Source: Paraburkholderia phosphatilytica
GTDB taxonomy: Bacteria > Pseudomonadota > Gammaproteobacteria > Burkholderiales > Burkholderiaceae
DNA: 53,082 nt
Reading direction: 5' to 3'
Assembly: GCF_003443895.1 (NCBI RefSeq)
Contig: NZ_QQOA01000047.1
Location: forward strand, 1 to 53,082
Positions 42,037 to 49,904 of this stretch are shown one piece after another. Both the position numbers and the translations under genes were made by a program. The notes beneath the pieces are model-generated. The model searched no databases. It saw nothing but the letters and a program-made list of their open reading frames with translations, and was not told the origin of the DNA. The stretch's first letter is position 1, and every line of letters starts with the position of its first letter.

Positions 42037-42973
42037 CGATCTCGCGGTACTGCCGATCGCGCAATGGATCCAGCAGGGTGTGCAATGGGTCGCGCTGCAT
42101 CTGCGGCCGCTCTTCCTGGTCATCAAATGGCCGGTCGAGAAAATGCTGGCATTCAACGACAGCATGCTGCACGCGTTGCCGTTCCCGCTCGCGGTGCTGA
42201 TCGTGTTTCTGCTCGCATGGCGCGCAGCGAGTCTAGGCATCGCGACGTTCAGCGCGCTTTCGCTCGTGGCCATCGCTGTGCTGGGCGTCTGGTCCGACGC
42301 GATGACCACGCTTTCGCTGATCGCGACCGCGATCGTGTTCTGCGCGCTGATCGGCATTCCGGTCGGCATCTGCTGCGCGCGCAGCGACCGGGTGTGGCGC
42401 GTGGTGCGGCCGGTGCTCGACATCATGCAGACCACGCCGACCTTCGTCTATCTCGTGCCGGTCGTGATGCTGTTCGGCGTGGGCACCGTGCCCGGCGAGG
42501 TGGCGGTGGTGACGACGGCGATGCCGCCGCTGATCCGCTTCACGCAGCTCGGCATCCGCATGGTGGAGCACGAGATCGTCGAGGCCGGGCTCGCGTTCGG
42601 TGCGAACAAACGTCAGCTGTTGTGGGAAGTGCAGCTGCCGCTCGCGGTGCCGACCATTCTCGGCGGCCTGAACCAGACGGTGCTCACTGCGATGGTGATG
42701 TCGGTGGTCGTGGCGATGATCGGCGCCGAAGGTCTGGGTCTCGTCGTGCTGCAAGGTCTTGGGCGGCTCGACGTCGGTCAGGCGGCCGTAGGCGGTATCG
42801 CAATCGTACTGCTCGCGATGATGCTCGACCGGATCACGCAGAAGCTCGCGCAGCCGCGCACTGGAACGCGTGCCACGTTGCTGAACACGATTGCGCGCCT
42901 GTTCGTTGGGCATCGCGACACGACGCGCAACGGCGCCGACGAGCACACGCACGACGCGAAAGAAGCGTTGTAA
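42023..42973 (+). CDS. Glycine betaine/proline-type ABC transporter permease (ProW-like)
   Basis: A 316-residue inner-membrane protein. ProW features include the long N-terminus with FPLAVLIVFLLAWRAASLG, PVLDIMQTTPTFVYLVPVVMLFGVGTVPG and the EAA loop VEAGLAFGANKRQLLWEVQLPLAVPTI. The ATG at 42023 has CAGGAGGACG just upstream, inside the end of the ATPase gene. The C-terminal 30 residues are hydrophilic. Confidence 0.94.
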   Translation: MFKADDLAVLPIAQWIQQGVQWVALHLRPLFLVIKWPVEKMLAFNDSMLHALPFPLAVLIVFLLAWRAASLGIATFSALSLVAIAVLGVWSDAMTTLSLIATAIVFCALIGIPVGICCARSDRVWRVVRPVLDIMQTTPTFVYLVPVVMLFGVGTVPGEVAVVTTAMPPLIRFTQLGIRMVEHEIVEAGLAFGANKRQLLWEVQLPLAVPTILGGLNQTVLTAMVMSVVVAMIGAEGLGLVVLQGLGRLDVGQAAVGGIAIVLLAMMLDRITQKLAQPRTGTRATLLNTIARLFVGHRDTTRNGADEHTHDAKEAL

Positions 42974-43046
42974 CGGCAGCACGGCGCGGCAAGCGATGCA
43001 CGTCGCCAAGGGCAACTGCGAATAACCGTACGCACGGGAGATTTCG

Positions 43047-44081
43047 ATGAAGGCATGGATCAGGGGGCTGGGCGCGGCCGTCGTGGCGGGCGTCATGTCG
43101 ACGGGACTTGCGGTGGCCGCGCAGGCGCTGCCCGGCACCGGAAAGACGGTGAACTACGCGCAAGGCGACAGCCTGGGCGGCAACTACGTCGCGACGCAGA
43201 TCATCGTGAAAGCGCTGCAGCGGCTCGGCTACGACGTGAAGCTGAGCACGATGAACACCACGCTGTTTTTTCAGGCCGCGGCGCAAGGCGACGAAGACAT
43301 CGCGACGGATGTGAATTTCCCGCAGCGGCTGCCGGGTTATCGCGCGGTCGAGAAAGACGCGCAGATCGTCGGCAGCGGCATGATCGTCGGCGGTGGCGTG
43401 AACGGGTATCTGATCGATCGCAAGACCGCGCTTGCGCACAACATCACGTCGCTCGACCAGCTGAAGGATCCGAAGATCGCGGCGCTGTTCGGCGGTGGCG
43501 ATGACGACAAGGCGGAGCTGATCAGCTGCGACCCCGGCTGGAGCTGCGGCGACGTGGTCGACTATCAGCTCGGCAAGTTCGGGCTCAAGGACACGGTGCA
43601 TGCGGTGCGCGGCAAGTATGAAGCGCTGATGGTCAACGAAGTAGTGCGCGTGAAGTCAGGCAAGCCCGCGTTCTTCTATGCGTGGAGTCCGTCGTGGGCA
43701 ACCAACGACCTCGTGCCCGGCAAGGACGTGGTGTGGTTGCCGACGCCTGCGGATGCATTGCCGCCGAACGTGCCGAGTGCGGGTTCGGCGCTGATTCATG
43801 GCGTGCAGGGCTGCGCGGGCGGCGCGGATCCGTGCCGGATGGCGATGGCGTCGTGGAACTGGGGAACCGTGGCGAACCGCTCGTTCATCGCCGCGAATCC
43901 AGCGGTGCGCGCGCTGATCGAACAGGTCAAGTTTCCGGTGGCGACCTGGTCGCACTGGGAGTCGGCGATCAGCCAGGACGGCGGCTCGGCGGCGACCATC
44001 ACGAAGCTCGCGAACGAATGGATGGCGGCCAACAACGGCCAGTTCGACCAGTGGGTGGCGGCCGCGGCGGGTGCGCATTGA
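43047..44081 (+). CDS. Glycine betaine-type periplasmic binding protein, copy 1 (ProX-like)
   Basis: A 344-residue secreted protein with a signal peptide to about AVAAQA (residue 27). LPGTGKTVNYAQGDSLGGNYVATQI, GYDVKLSTMNTTLFFQAAAQGDEDIATDVNFP and FFYAWSPSWATNDLVPGKDVVWLPTP are ProX-type blocks. Four cysteines (ISCDPGWSCGD and GCAGGADPCRMA) could form two disulfides. It follows the permease by 73 bases and belongs to the same importer. It is clearly paralogous to the gene at 44688, from which it is separated only by an Lrp gene. Confidence 0.92.
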   Translation: MKAWIRGLGAAVVAGVMSTGLAVAAQALPGTGKTVNYAQGDSLGGNYVATQIIVKALQRLGYDVKLSTMNTTLFFQAAAQGDEDIATDVNFPQRLPGYRAVEKDAQIVGSGMIVGGGVNGYLIDRKTALAHNITSLDQLKDPKIAALFGGGDDDKAELISCDPGWSCGDVVDYQLGKFGLKDTVHAVRGKYEALMVNEVVRVKSGKPAFFYAWSPSWATNDLVPGKDVVWLPTPADALPPNVPSAGSALIHGVQGCAGGADPCRMAMASWNWGTVANRSFIAANPAVRALIEQVKFPVATWSHWESAISQDGGSAATITKLANEWMAANNGQFDQWVAAAAGAH

Positions 44082-44133
44082 GCGCGCGCGCCATGCGTTC
44101 GCGACGAACGTTTTACGCGGTGTGGAGGCGGTC

Positions 44134-44622
44134 ATGAAATTCGACCGCTATGACCTGGCGATCCTGGGCATCCTCGCGCGCGACGGGCGCATCACCAAGT
44201 CGCGTCTCGCCGAAGAGGTCAATCTGTCGATCTCGCCCGCCTGGGAGCGCGTGAAGCGGCTCGAAGAGGCGGGCGTGATCCGCGGGTATCGGGCCGACGT
44301 GAACTGGCTGCGCGCCTTCAGCGGCAGCCGCATCGTCGTCGAGGTGACGCTCGCGCGGCACACGGTGGCGGACATGGCGCGCTTCGAGGCGTGCATCGCG
44401 GCGTCGCCCGACGTGATCCAGTGCATGGCGACGGGCGGCGGCATCGACTACGTAATGGTGGTGTTCTCGCGCGACATTGATCACTACCAGCGCTTCATCG
44501 ACCGGCTGCTGATGGAGGAGCTTGGCATCGAGCGGTACTTCACCTACGTCGTGACGAAGGAGGTGAAGCCCCCGACATCCGGCGTGCCCGCATGGGCGAT
44601 CGATACGAACGTGGCGGCATAA
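44134..44622 (+). CDS. Lrp/AsnC-family regulator
   Basis: A 162-residue Lrp protein with helix-turn-helix (FDRYDLAILGILARDGRITK, LAEEVNLSISPAWERVKRLEEAGVI) and RAM domain (CMATGGGIDYVMVVFSRDIDHYQRF). The start ATG 44134 has TGGAGGC just upstream. It is sandwiched between two binding-protein paralogs on the same strand, 52 and 65 bases away. It probably controls one or both of them, or the betaine operon as a whole. Confidence 0.9.
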   Translation: MKFDRYDLAILGILARDGRITKSRLAEEVNLSISPAWERVKRLEEAGVIRGYRADVNWLRAFSGSRIVVEVTLARHTVADMARFEACIAASPDVIQCMATGGGIDYVMVVFSRDIDHYQRFIDRLLMEELGIERYFTYVVTKEVKPPTSGVPAWAIDTNVAA

Positions 44623-44687
44623 CCGCCTGGCAATCCTGAGCATGACATTTCCGATAACACGGTAACGACGAACCAGATGGAGACGAC

Positions 44688-45728
44688 ATGAAAACGACCT
44701 TCAAGGCTTCGGCCCTTGCGATACTCACGGCGCTCGGCTGCCTCAGCTGCCTCAGCGGCACCGCGCATGGCGCGGCGGCGATGCCCGGCACGGGCAAGAC
44801 GATCCACTACGCGCAGACCGACAGCCTCGGCGCGAACTATGTGGCGGTGCAGATCACGATCAAGGCGCTGAAGTCGATGGGCTACGACGTGAAGCTCAGC
44901 ACGATGGGCACCGTGCTGTTCTTCCAGGCGGTCGCGCAGGGCGACGTCGACCTGGAGACGGACGTGAACTTCCCGCAGAGCGATCCGGACTTTCGCGCGG
45001 TGCAGGACCGGGCGCAGATCGTCGGCGGCGGGGAGATCATCGGCGGCGGCGTGAACGGTTATCTGATCGATCGCAAGACGGCGCTCGCGAATCACATCAC
45101 GAGTCTCGACCAGATGAAGGACCCGAAGATCGCCAGTCTGTTCGGCGACGACGGCAAGGCGCAACTGATCAGCTGCGACCCGGGCTGGAGTTGCGGCGAC
45201 GTCGTCAACTACCAGCTGGACAAGTTCGGACTGCGGCAGACGGTGCGTCCGGTGACGGGCAAATACGAGGCGTTGATGGCCGATGTCGTGGCGCGTGTGA
45301 AGGCCGGCAAGCCTGCGTTCTTCTATGCGTGGAGCCCGTCGTGGACCACCAATGCGCTGGTGCCGGGCAAGGACGTCGTGTGGCTGCCGACACCGACCGA
45401 TGCTCTCCCGCCGAACGTGCCGAACCATGGCTCGGCGCTCGTCAACAACGTGAAGGGTTGCGCGGGCGATGCGAATCCCTGCCGGATGGCGATGGCGTCG
45501 TGGAATTACGGGTCGGTGGGCAACCGCGAGTTTCTCGCGGCGAATCCGGTGGTGAAGGCACTCGTCGAACAGGTCAAGTTCCCGGCCGATACCTGGTCGG
45601 CCTGGGAACAGGACATCAGTACCGCGAACGGCAACACGGGTGTGGTGACGGACCTGGCCGATCAGTGGATCCGAAAGAACCGGAACGAGTTCGATCACTG
45701 GGTGTCGGTGGCCAGCACGACGAAGTGA
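44688..45728 (+). CDS. Glycine betaine-type periplasmic binding protein, copy 2 (ProX-like)
   Basis: A 346-residue secreted protein with a signal peptide ending near TAHGAAA. It aligns almost without gaps to the copy at 43047 (MPGTGKTIHYAQTDSLGANYV, ISCDPGWSCGDVVNYQLDKFGL, FFYAWSPSWTTNALVPGKDVVW, CRMAMASWNYGSVGNREF), including the four cysteines. Most differences lie in surface regions and near QSDPDFRAVQDRAQ (QRLPGYRAVEKDAQ in copy 1). A tandem duplication followed by divergence would give the one importer two ligand ranges. It ends the operon. Confidence 0.92.
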   Translation: MKTTFKASALAILTALGCLSCLSGTAHGAAAMPGTGKTIHYAQTDSLGANYVAVQITIKALKSMGYDVKLSTMGTVLFFQAVAQGDVDLETDVNFPQSDPDFRAVQDRAQIVGGGEIIGGGVNGYLIDRKTALANHITSLDQMKDPKIASLFGDDGKAQLISCDPGWSCGDVVNYQLDKFGLRQTVRPVTGKYEALMADVVARVKAGKPAFFYAWSPSWTTNALVPGKDVVWLPTPTDALPPNVPNHGSALVNNVKGCAGDANPCRMAMASWNYGSVGNREFLAANPVVKALVEQVKFPADTWSAWEQDISTANGNTGVVTDLADQWIRKNRNEFDHWVSVASTTK

Positions 45729-46023
45729 CGCGCGGTTTTGGTTTTAGTCGTGCTCAACGCGGCCAGTGCCGGCGCGAGACGACCGCAAAGCTCACGGCGA
45801 TCGCACCGGTCGCCGCGCGAACAGGTATGTCGTGCGGCAAGTCGCCGAATCGGGAGCGGCGACTGTGCGCTTGACGCGGATTGGATTCGGCATCGACCGC
45901 CGTTTTGCCGATGGTGTCGGATTCAACGGCCGCCTGCGGCCGGTCAGTTATCGAGCCTGGAACTGGCATGACGGATGTTCTTCGAGAGGAGCATGTCCGT
46001 ATTGAACGCTTCGCCTGTCGATC
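45729..46023. other. Intergenic stretch without a supported gene
   Basis: About 295 bases between the second binding-protein gene and the repeat before the LysR gene. No convincing gene is seen. A minus-strand reading ends in ATGAIAVSFAVVSRRHWPR, which faintly recalls a membrane-protein tail, but it has no homologous body or ribosome site. Confidence 0.4.
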
Positions 46024-46044
46024 GGTAAAATGAATGTTTTTACC
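46024..46044. promoter_or_regulatory. Inverted repeat upstream of LysR gene
   Basis: GGTAAAA (46024-46030), TGAATGT, TTTTACC (46038-46044): a perfect 7-7-7 repeat ending 20 bases before the LysR start. It is a candidate autoregulatory site or 5-prime hairpin. Confidence 0.5.
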
Positions 46045-46063
46045 CGTGTGATTACTTTTCCGA

Positions 46064-46939
46064 ATGGAATTGAAATTACTGAAGACGTTCCTGACCGTTA
46101 CCGAGCTGCGCCATTTCAGCCGCGCGGCGGATGCGCTGCACATGAGCCAGCCGACGCTCAGCAAGCAGATTGGCGCGTTGGAGGCGAGCCTCGGCGGCAG
46201 GCTGTTCGAGCGCGGCCGGCACGGTGCGCAGCTCACGCCATTTGGCGAGACGTTCCTGGCCGATGCGCAGGCGCTCGTACGCGACGCCGATGAAATCCTG
46301 CTGCGTGCGAGAGAAGCGAGCAGCGGCCGGCACGGCCACTTGCGCATCGGGATCGGTCTGTCTGTGCTGACGATCGTGCCGGGCCTGATTGCTGATTTTC
46401 GGCGACAGCATCCTGGTGTCAGCGTCACGTTGAGCGATCTCTCTTCCGCCGAGCAGACGCGTCGTCTTCTGGCGGGCAAACTGGATGCCGGCTTCATTCG
46501 CTTGCCGCCGGAGGAAGGACTGTCATCCGTCAAGGTCGTGGACGAAGTCCTTGCGCTCGCAATGCCGCCGCACCTTCGCTACGCACGCCTTCCAGCGAAC
46601 CTCGAAGTGCTCAACGAAACCGGCTTCATTGCGCTGGAGCGTACGCGCGCGCCGGGGCTCGCTGCACTGATCGACCGATGGTGCGTCGAACATCGCTTTG
46701 TGCCGAACGTGACGCAGCGGGCCGAAGACACCCAGTCGGTACTGACGTCGGTTGCCGCGGGAGTGGGCATTGCGTTCATTCCTTCGCGCGCGCGACATCT
46801 GCTGCGGGATGCCAGGGTATTGCCGCTTCCTGGCAAACACGCAAAGTGGCGCGTGGGACTCGCATGGCCGTCCGTTCGCGAAGATCCGGTGACGGCGCGT
46901 TTCGTTGCGTTCGTGCGGGCTGCGATGAAGGGCGGGTGA
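46064..46939 (+). CDS. LysR-family transcriptional regulator
   Basis: A 291-residue regulator: MELKLLKTFLTVTELRHFSRAADALHMSQPTLSKQIGALEASLGGRLFER is the winged helix, followed by the effector domain (LRIGIGLSVLTIVPGLIADFR, VAAGVGIAFIPSRARHLL). No Shine-Dalgarno sequence is visible before ATG 46064. There is no divergent gene, so its target is not evident; the inverted repeat just upstream points to control of its own gene. Confidence 0.92.
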   Translation: MELKLLKTFLTVTELRHFSRAADALHMSQPTLSKQIGALEASLGGRLFERGRHGAQLTPFGETFLADAQALVRDADEILLRAREASSGRHGHLRIGIGLSVLTIVPGLIADFRRQHPGVSVTLSDLSSAEQTRRLLAGKLDAGFIRLPPEEGLSSVKVVDEVLALAMPPHLRYARLPANLEVLNETGFIALERTRAPGLAALIDRWCVEHRFVPNVTQRAEDTQSVLTSVAAGVGIAFIPSRARHLLRDARVLPLPGKHAKWRVGLAWPSVREDPVTARFVAFVRAAMKGG

Positions 46940-47027
46940 TGGGCGGGGGTTCTGAAAGCGCGTTCTGACAGCGTGCACCGTTGTGCTAGCATGTGCCGCA
47001 TTGTCATCGACATGGAAGGAGGTTGCC

Positions 47028-47174
47028 GTGAATACCCAGCCTGATTCGGCGCTCCTTCCTGCCAGCACGATGCATCCGCGGTCGATCCTGGGCAGGAGCT
47101 GTGGGCGCCTCAACGCCACGCGAGATCCTTCCCTTGACTATCTGCTTTCGCAACGACCGTTCCCCCACCTCTGA
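47028..47174 (+). CDS. Possible 48-residue leader ORF
   Basis: A GTG at 47028 sits 5 bases after GGAAGGAGG (47014-47022), by far the best ribosome site in the neighbourhood. The frame runs 48 codons (NTQPDSALLPASTMHPRS ...) to a TGA at 47174, overlapping the first 74 bases of the methyltransferase frame. The peptide has no recognisable domain. It could couple translation to the methyltransferase, or the true methyltransferase start may have been displaced. Its existence as a protein is uncertain. Confidence 0.35.
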   Translation: MNTQPDSALLPASTMHPRSILGRSCGRLNATRDPSLDYLLSQRPFPHL

Positions 47175-47952
47175 TCCTCTCCATCTCTTCGTAGCCAGTG
47201 TGCTGCGCGCCGCAGGATGCGTCTATGCGGACGAAGAAGCTCGACTGCTGATTGCGTCGATACCGCTGGCGGACCTGCACAAAAAGGTCGAACAACGCGT
47301 CTCCGGTATTCCGCTGGAGTACGTGCTGGGCTGGGCGAATTTCCTCGGTCATCGCATTGCGCTGGAGGCGGGCGTGTTCATCCCACGCCGCCGAAGCGAA
47401 TTTCTGGCTTCGCAGGCAATCGACCTGCTCGCAGCGGGCGGCGTGCTGCTGGACCTCTGCTGCGGGTCGGGCGCGCTAGCCGCCGTGATCGCCGCCTCCT
47501 TCGCAGCTGACGAGCCCGTGACCGTCTGGGCGTCCGACATCGATCCGGTTGCGGTGCGATGCGCGAGGTCGAACCTCGCCCAGGTGCGCGCGCAAGTGGT
47601 GGAGGGCGATCTGTACGAGGCGTTACCCGCTGAGTTGCGCGGACAGGTGAGCGTGATCGTCGCTAATGCGCCCTATGTGCCGGCAGAAGAAATCGAACTG
47701 CTGCCGCGCGAGGCCCGTCTTTACGAACCGCATCGAACCTTTGCCGGCGGCCCCGATGGTCTTTCGGTACAGCGACGTGTCGCGGAGGAAGCACGGACCT
47801 GGCTCGCTCCGGGCGGCAGCTTGCTGGTGGAGACTTCAGAAGCCGCCGCGTGTCGTACCGAGGCCATGTTCGAGACGTTCGGGTTGACCACGCGAGTGGT
47901 CCGCTCCGAGACCTGGGATGCGACCGTGGTGATCGGGAGCCGACCGGTGTAG
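47101..47952 (+). CDS. PrmC/HemK-like protein N5-glutamine methyltransferase
   Basis: A 283-residue SAM-dependent methyltransferase with an N-terminal helical domain (VLRAAGCVYADEEARLLIASI, RVSGIPLEYVLGWANFLGHRIAL). The PrmC hallmark FIPRRRSEFLASQAIDLL precedes motif I LDLCCGSGALAAVIAA. The substrate-binding motif is NAPY in place of NPPY (VIVANAPYVPAEE). Then RLYEPHRTFAGGPDGLSVQRRV completes the pattern of the group often called putative protein glutamine methyltransferase, familiar from actinobacteria. The GTG at 47101 (AGGAG close upstream) is a guess; homology starts about residue 30. It is not the housekeeping PrmC neighbour of prfA. Confidence 0.8.
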   Translation: MGASTPREILPLTICFRNDRSPTSDPLHLFVASVLRAAGCVYADEEARLLIASIPLADLHKKVEQRVSGIPLEYVLGWANFLGHRIALEAGVFIPRRRSEFLASQAIDLLAAGGVLLDLCCGSGALAAVIAASFAADEPVTVWASDIDPVAVRCARSNLAQVRAQVVEGDLYEALPAELRGQVSVIVANAPYVPAEEIELLPREARLYEPHRTFAGGPDGLSVQRRVAEEARTWLAPGGSLLVETSEAAACRTEAMFETFGLTTRVVRSETWDATVVIGSRPV

Positions 47953-48030
47953 TGCCTCGTGACGTGTGCGTCATGCCGGCGGCGCGGCCGTTGTCACCTG
48001 CGAGTGAGGACGGTCGCACCGCTGCGGCCT

Positions 48031-49125
48031 TCAATCATTCGCCGGTCCAGATGCGCCCTTGTTTTGCAGTACGTTGAAGCGCAGCAGTTTTCCACCGACG
48101 CTCGAATCGCCAGGCGAGACCGCGACGAAAAGCGTATGACGCTCCGGCACGAGAACGGCTGTCTTGGCGCCCTTGGCCGTCGGAACGCGCGCGACCTCGT
48201 CGTAGTGGTCGGGATCCTTCTGCTGGATGACGCTCGTGTAGTCGTCGCCCGTTGCATAGACCCGCTGGTTCGCACGGTCGAAAATCACCTGATCGGTGCG
48301 TTGCGGCGCGTCGAACGAGGCAATCGTGCGGCCGTCTTTCGCATCGAGCACCAACAGTTTGAACGGCTCGCGCGTGACGACGAAGAGCCGCTGATGGGCC
48401 TCGTCGAAGGCCATCGCGGCGTTGAGTTTAGCGCCTTCGATCGGCCAGTTCGCGAGTACCTTGAGCGTTCGCTTGTCGACCACGGCGATCGTGTTCCTGC
48501 CCGTCACGTTGATGAAGAGCCGGTTGCCGTCCTGTTCCACCGCCATTGCCTCGACGCGGTCGGTGTTGAACGTGATGTCGCCGATCTTCTTGCCGGTGCG
48601 CGGATCCACGGCCGATACCGCCGTATCCGGCAGCGCCGGATCCGCGTTCTTGCCGACGCTGACGATGTATTCGCGGCGGGTCGAGGGATCGTAAAGCATC
48701 GGGTCCGCGCCCACCACGAGCGGAATCGAACCGATGATGCGATAGTTCGACGCATCGACGATGCGCGTCATGCCGGCGCCGCTGTCAGTAACGACAAGTC
48801 GCTTCAGGTCCGGCAGATACAGAGGGGAATGCGGCTGATCGAAACCCTTGATCGTCCGCAAATGCTTGCCGCTGGTGAGATCGAATACCTCGAGCGTGGA
48901 GCCGTCCTCACCCGCCAGAAAGAGCCGGTTGCCCGCGACGTCCGCGGCGAAGTGATCGAAATCGCCCTTGTACTCGGGCAGGCTCGTGCTGCCTGCCAGT
49001 TGCAACGGCATGCCTGCCGTCGTCGTCGCGCCGGGTGCCGGCGTTGCCGCATAAGGCAATGTCGAATGAAGCCCAGTGGACATCAATATCGTGAACGACA
49101 GGGCTGCAAGATCGCGAGAACGCAT
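48031..49125 (-). CDS. Secreted YncE-like beta-propeller protein
   Basis: A 364-residue exported protein with a signal peptide to about LPYAA. Seven-bladed propeller repeats recur about every 42-45 residues: GNRLFLAGEDGSTLEVFDLTSGKHL, KRLVVTDSGAGMTRIVDASNYRI, GNRLFINVTGRNTIAVVDKRTLKV, HQRLFVVTREPFKLLVLDAKDGRTI, NQRVYATGDDYTSVIQQ. YncE-like proteins are periplasmic scaffolds of unknown ligand. It is last in a minus-strand run of exported-protein genes and is preceded by an intrinsic terminator hairpin at 49141-49187, which suggests it is read less than its neighbour. Confidence 0.85.
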   Translation of the reverse strand: MRSRDLAALSFTILMSTGLHSTLPYAATPAPGATTTAGMPLQLAGSTSLPEYKGDFDHFAADVAGNRLFLAGEDGSTLEVFDLTSGKHLRTIKGFDQPHSPLYLPDLKRLVVTDSGAGMTRIVDASNYRIIGSIPLVVGADPMLYDPSTRREYIVSVGKNADPALPDTAVSAVDPRTGKKIGDITFNTDRVEAMAVEQDGNRLFINVTGRNTIAVVDKRTLKVLANWPIEGAKLNAAMAFDEAHQRLFVVTREPFKLLVLDAKDGRTIASFDAPQRTDQVIFDRANQRVYATGDDYTSVIQQKDPDHYDEVARVPTAKGAKTAVLVPERHTLFVAVSPGDSSVGGKLLRFNVLQNKGASGPAND

Positions 49126-49140
49126 GTTCGTTATCCTGAG

Positions 49141-49187
49141 AAAAACGGCGAAGCGCGCTCTCCGGTGGATCAGGAGAGTGCGCTTCG
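49141..49187 (-). terminator. Intrinsic terminator between the small secreted gene and the YncE-like gene
   Basis: CGAAGCGCGCTCTCC (49149-49163), nine-base loop, GGAGAGTGCGCTTCG (49173-49187), a 15-bp stem with one G-T pair. On the minus strand it is followed by CC and TTTTT (49145-49141). It stops or attenuates minus-strand transcription 16 bases before the YncE-like start. Confidence 0.85.
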
Positions 49188-49211
49188 TCGTTCGATACGG
49201 GTTTGCAACGC

Positions 49212-49784
49212 TTATTTTGCCGGCAGGAACAGCGTGCCGAAGGTCGGAATCTCCTTCGACATCACGTCGCGCAGGTGCGTCGCGGCAACGTAGAACTGCT
49301 GCTCGGTCTTCGTGTGCGAGGCGTCGTTCTTGTACGCCAGCACGAGCTCGCCGATGTTGTTGCCCGACACGTCACGCAGCGGCAGCATCACGACGAACTT
49401 CTGAACGATGTCGTTCGGCCGGTGCCAGCGCGGATCGACTTCCGTGATGCCCAGTTTCGAAATCGGGATATCGTCCGGATCGTCCGCATCGCCGATGCGA
49501 TCCTTATAGGAACCGGCGTACATCGACGCGGCAGCGAACATCGTGTACGTGTCCGGCGCCGCGCCCGGCGGCACGCCGTGGAACGTCACGCTGACCAGCT
49601 CGGGGTGTTCCTTCATGACCTGGTCGGCCAGCTTCTGGCCATAGATCTTCGCGGTCGGCGGTGTCCAGTTCTTGTGCGCATCGGGCGGCGGCGGCGCGAC
49701 GGGCGCGGCATCGGCCGCATAGGTCGCATAGGCCGACGTCAGGCCGAGCATTGCGACGAGCAGGGTGGTGGACAGCGTCTTCAT
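49212..49784 (-). CDS. Small secreted protein of unknown function, paralog of the product at 52456
   Basis: A 190-residue exported protein with a signal peptide ending near AYATYAA. The mature part YGQKLADQVMKEHPELVSVTFHG, then VVMLPLRDVSGNNIGELVLAYKN and FYVAATHLRDVMSKEIPTFGTLFLPAK lines up with the 153-residue protein at 52456 (YAQQLVSATLAAHPELTVLAFHV, VELPMHDATGKTIGVIGSTF, VRDEIALRTPSLASLFEPAR). The layout recalls a periplasmic Cache/PDC-like sensor domain without any membrane anchor. Two related AAGCGAAT motifs lie in its 120-base upstream gap. No function can be assigned. Confidence 0.75.
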   Translation of the reverse strand: MKTLSTTLLVAMLGLTSAYATYAADAAPVAPPPPDAHKNWTPPTAKIYGQKLADQVMKEHPELVSVTFHGVPPGAAPDTYTMFAAASMYAGSYKDRIGDADDPDDIPISKLGITEVDPRWHRPNDIVQKFVVMLPLRDVSGNNIGELVLAYKNDASHTKTEQQFYVAATHLRDVMSKEIPTFGTLFLPAK

Positions 49785-49862
49785 GTGTCTCCTCTTTATC
49801 GTAAAGACGTGATGGAAGCGAATATGGAATTCAGTCTAGATTCGTCACCTTGAGCGAGCATG

Positions 49863-49875
49863 AAGCGAATCTGAA
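49863..49875 (+). repeat. AAGCGAAYCTGAA motif, copy 1
   Basis: AAGCGAATCTGAA lies in the gap upstream of the small secreted gene (49212-49784). AAGCGAATATGGAA at 49816 is a degenerate second occurrence 47 bases away. The motif recurs at 51132-51144 upstream of the PstS-like gene, suggesting a shared regulator. Confidence 0.4.
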
Positions 49876-49904
49876 CGTGCTTTCAGTTTCGATCGCATCA
49901 CAGG

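Noticed and set aside
45754..46533. 259-codon minus-strand frame opposite the start of the LysR gene
   Set aside because: It overlaps a certain LysR gene for most of its length and shows Arg/Ser-rich shadow composition; only its last 30 residues look protein-like and they have no support.
47101..47952. Assignment as the housekeeping PrmC
   Set aside because: No prfA or hemA neighbour and the motif is NAPY, as in a separate group of putative glutamine methyltransferases.
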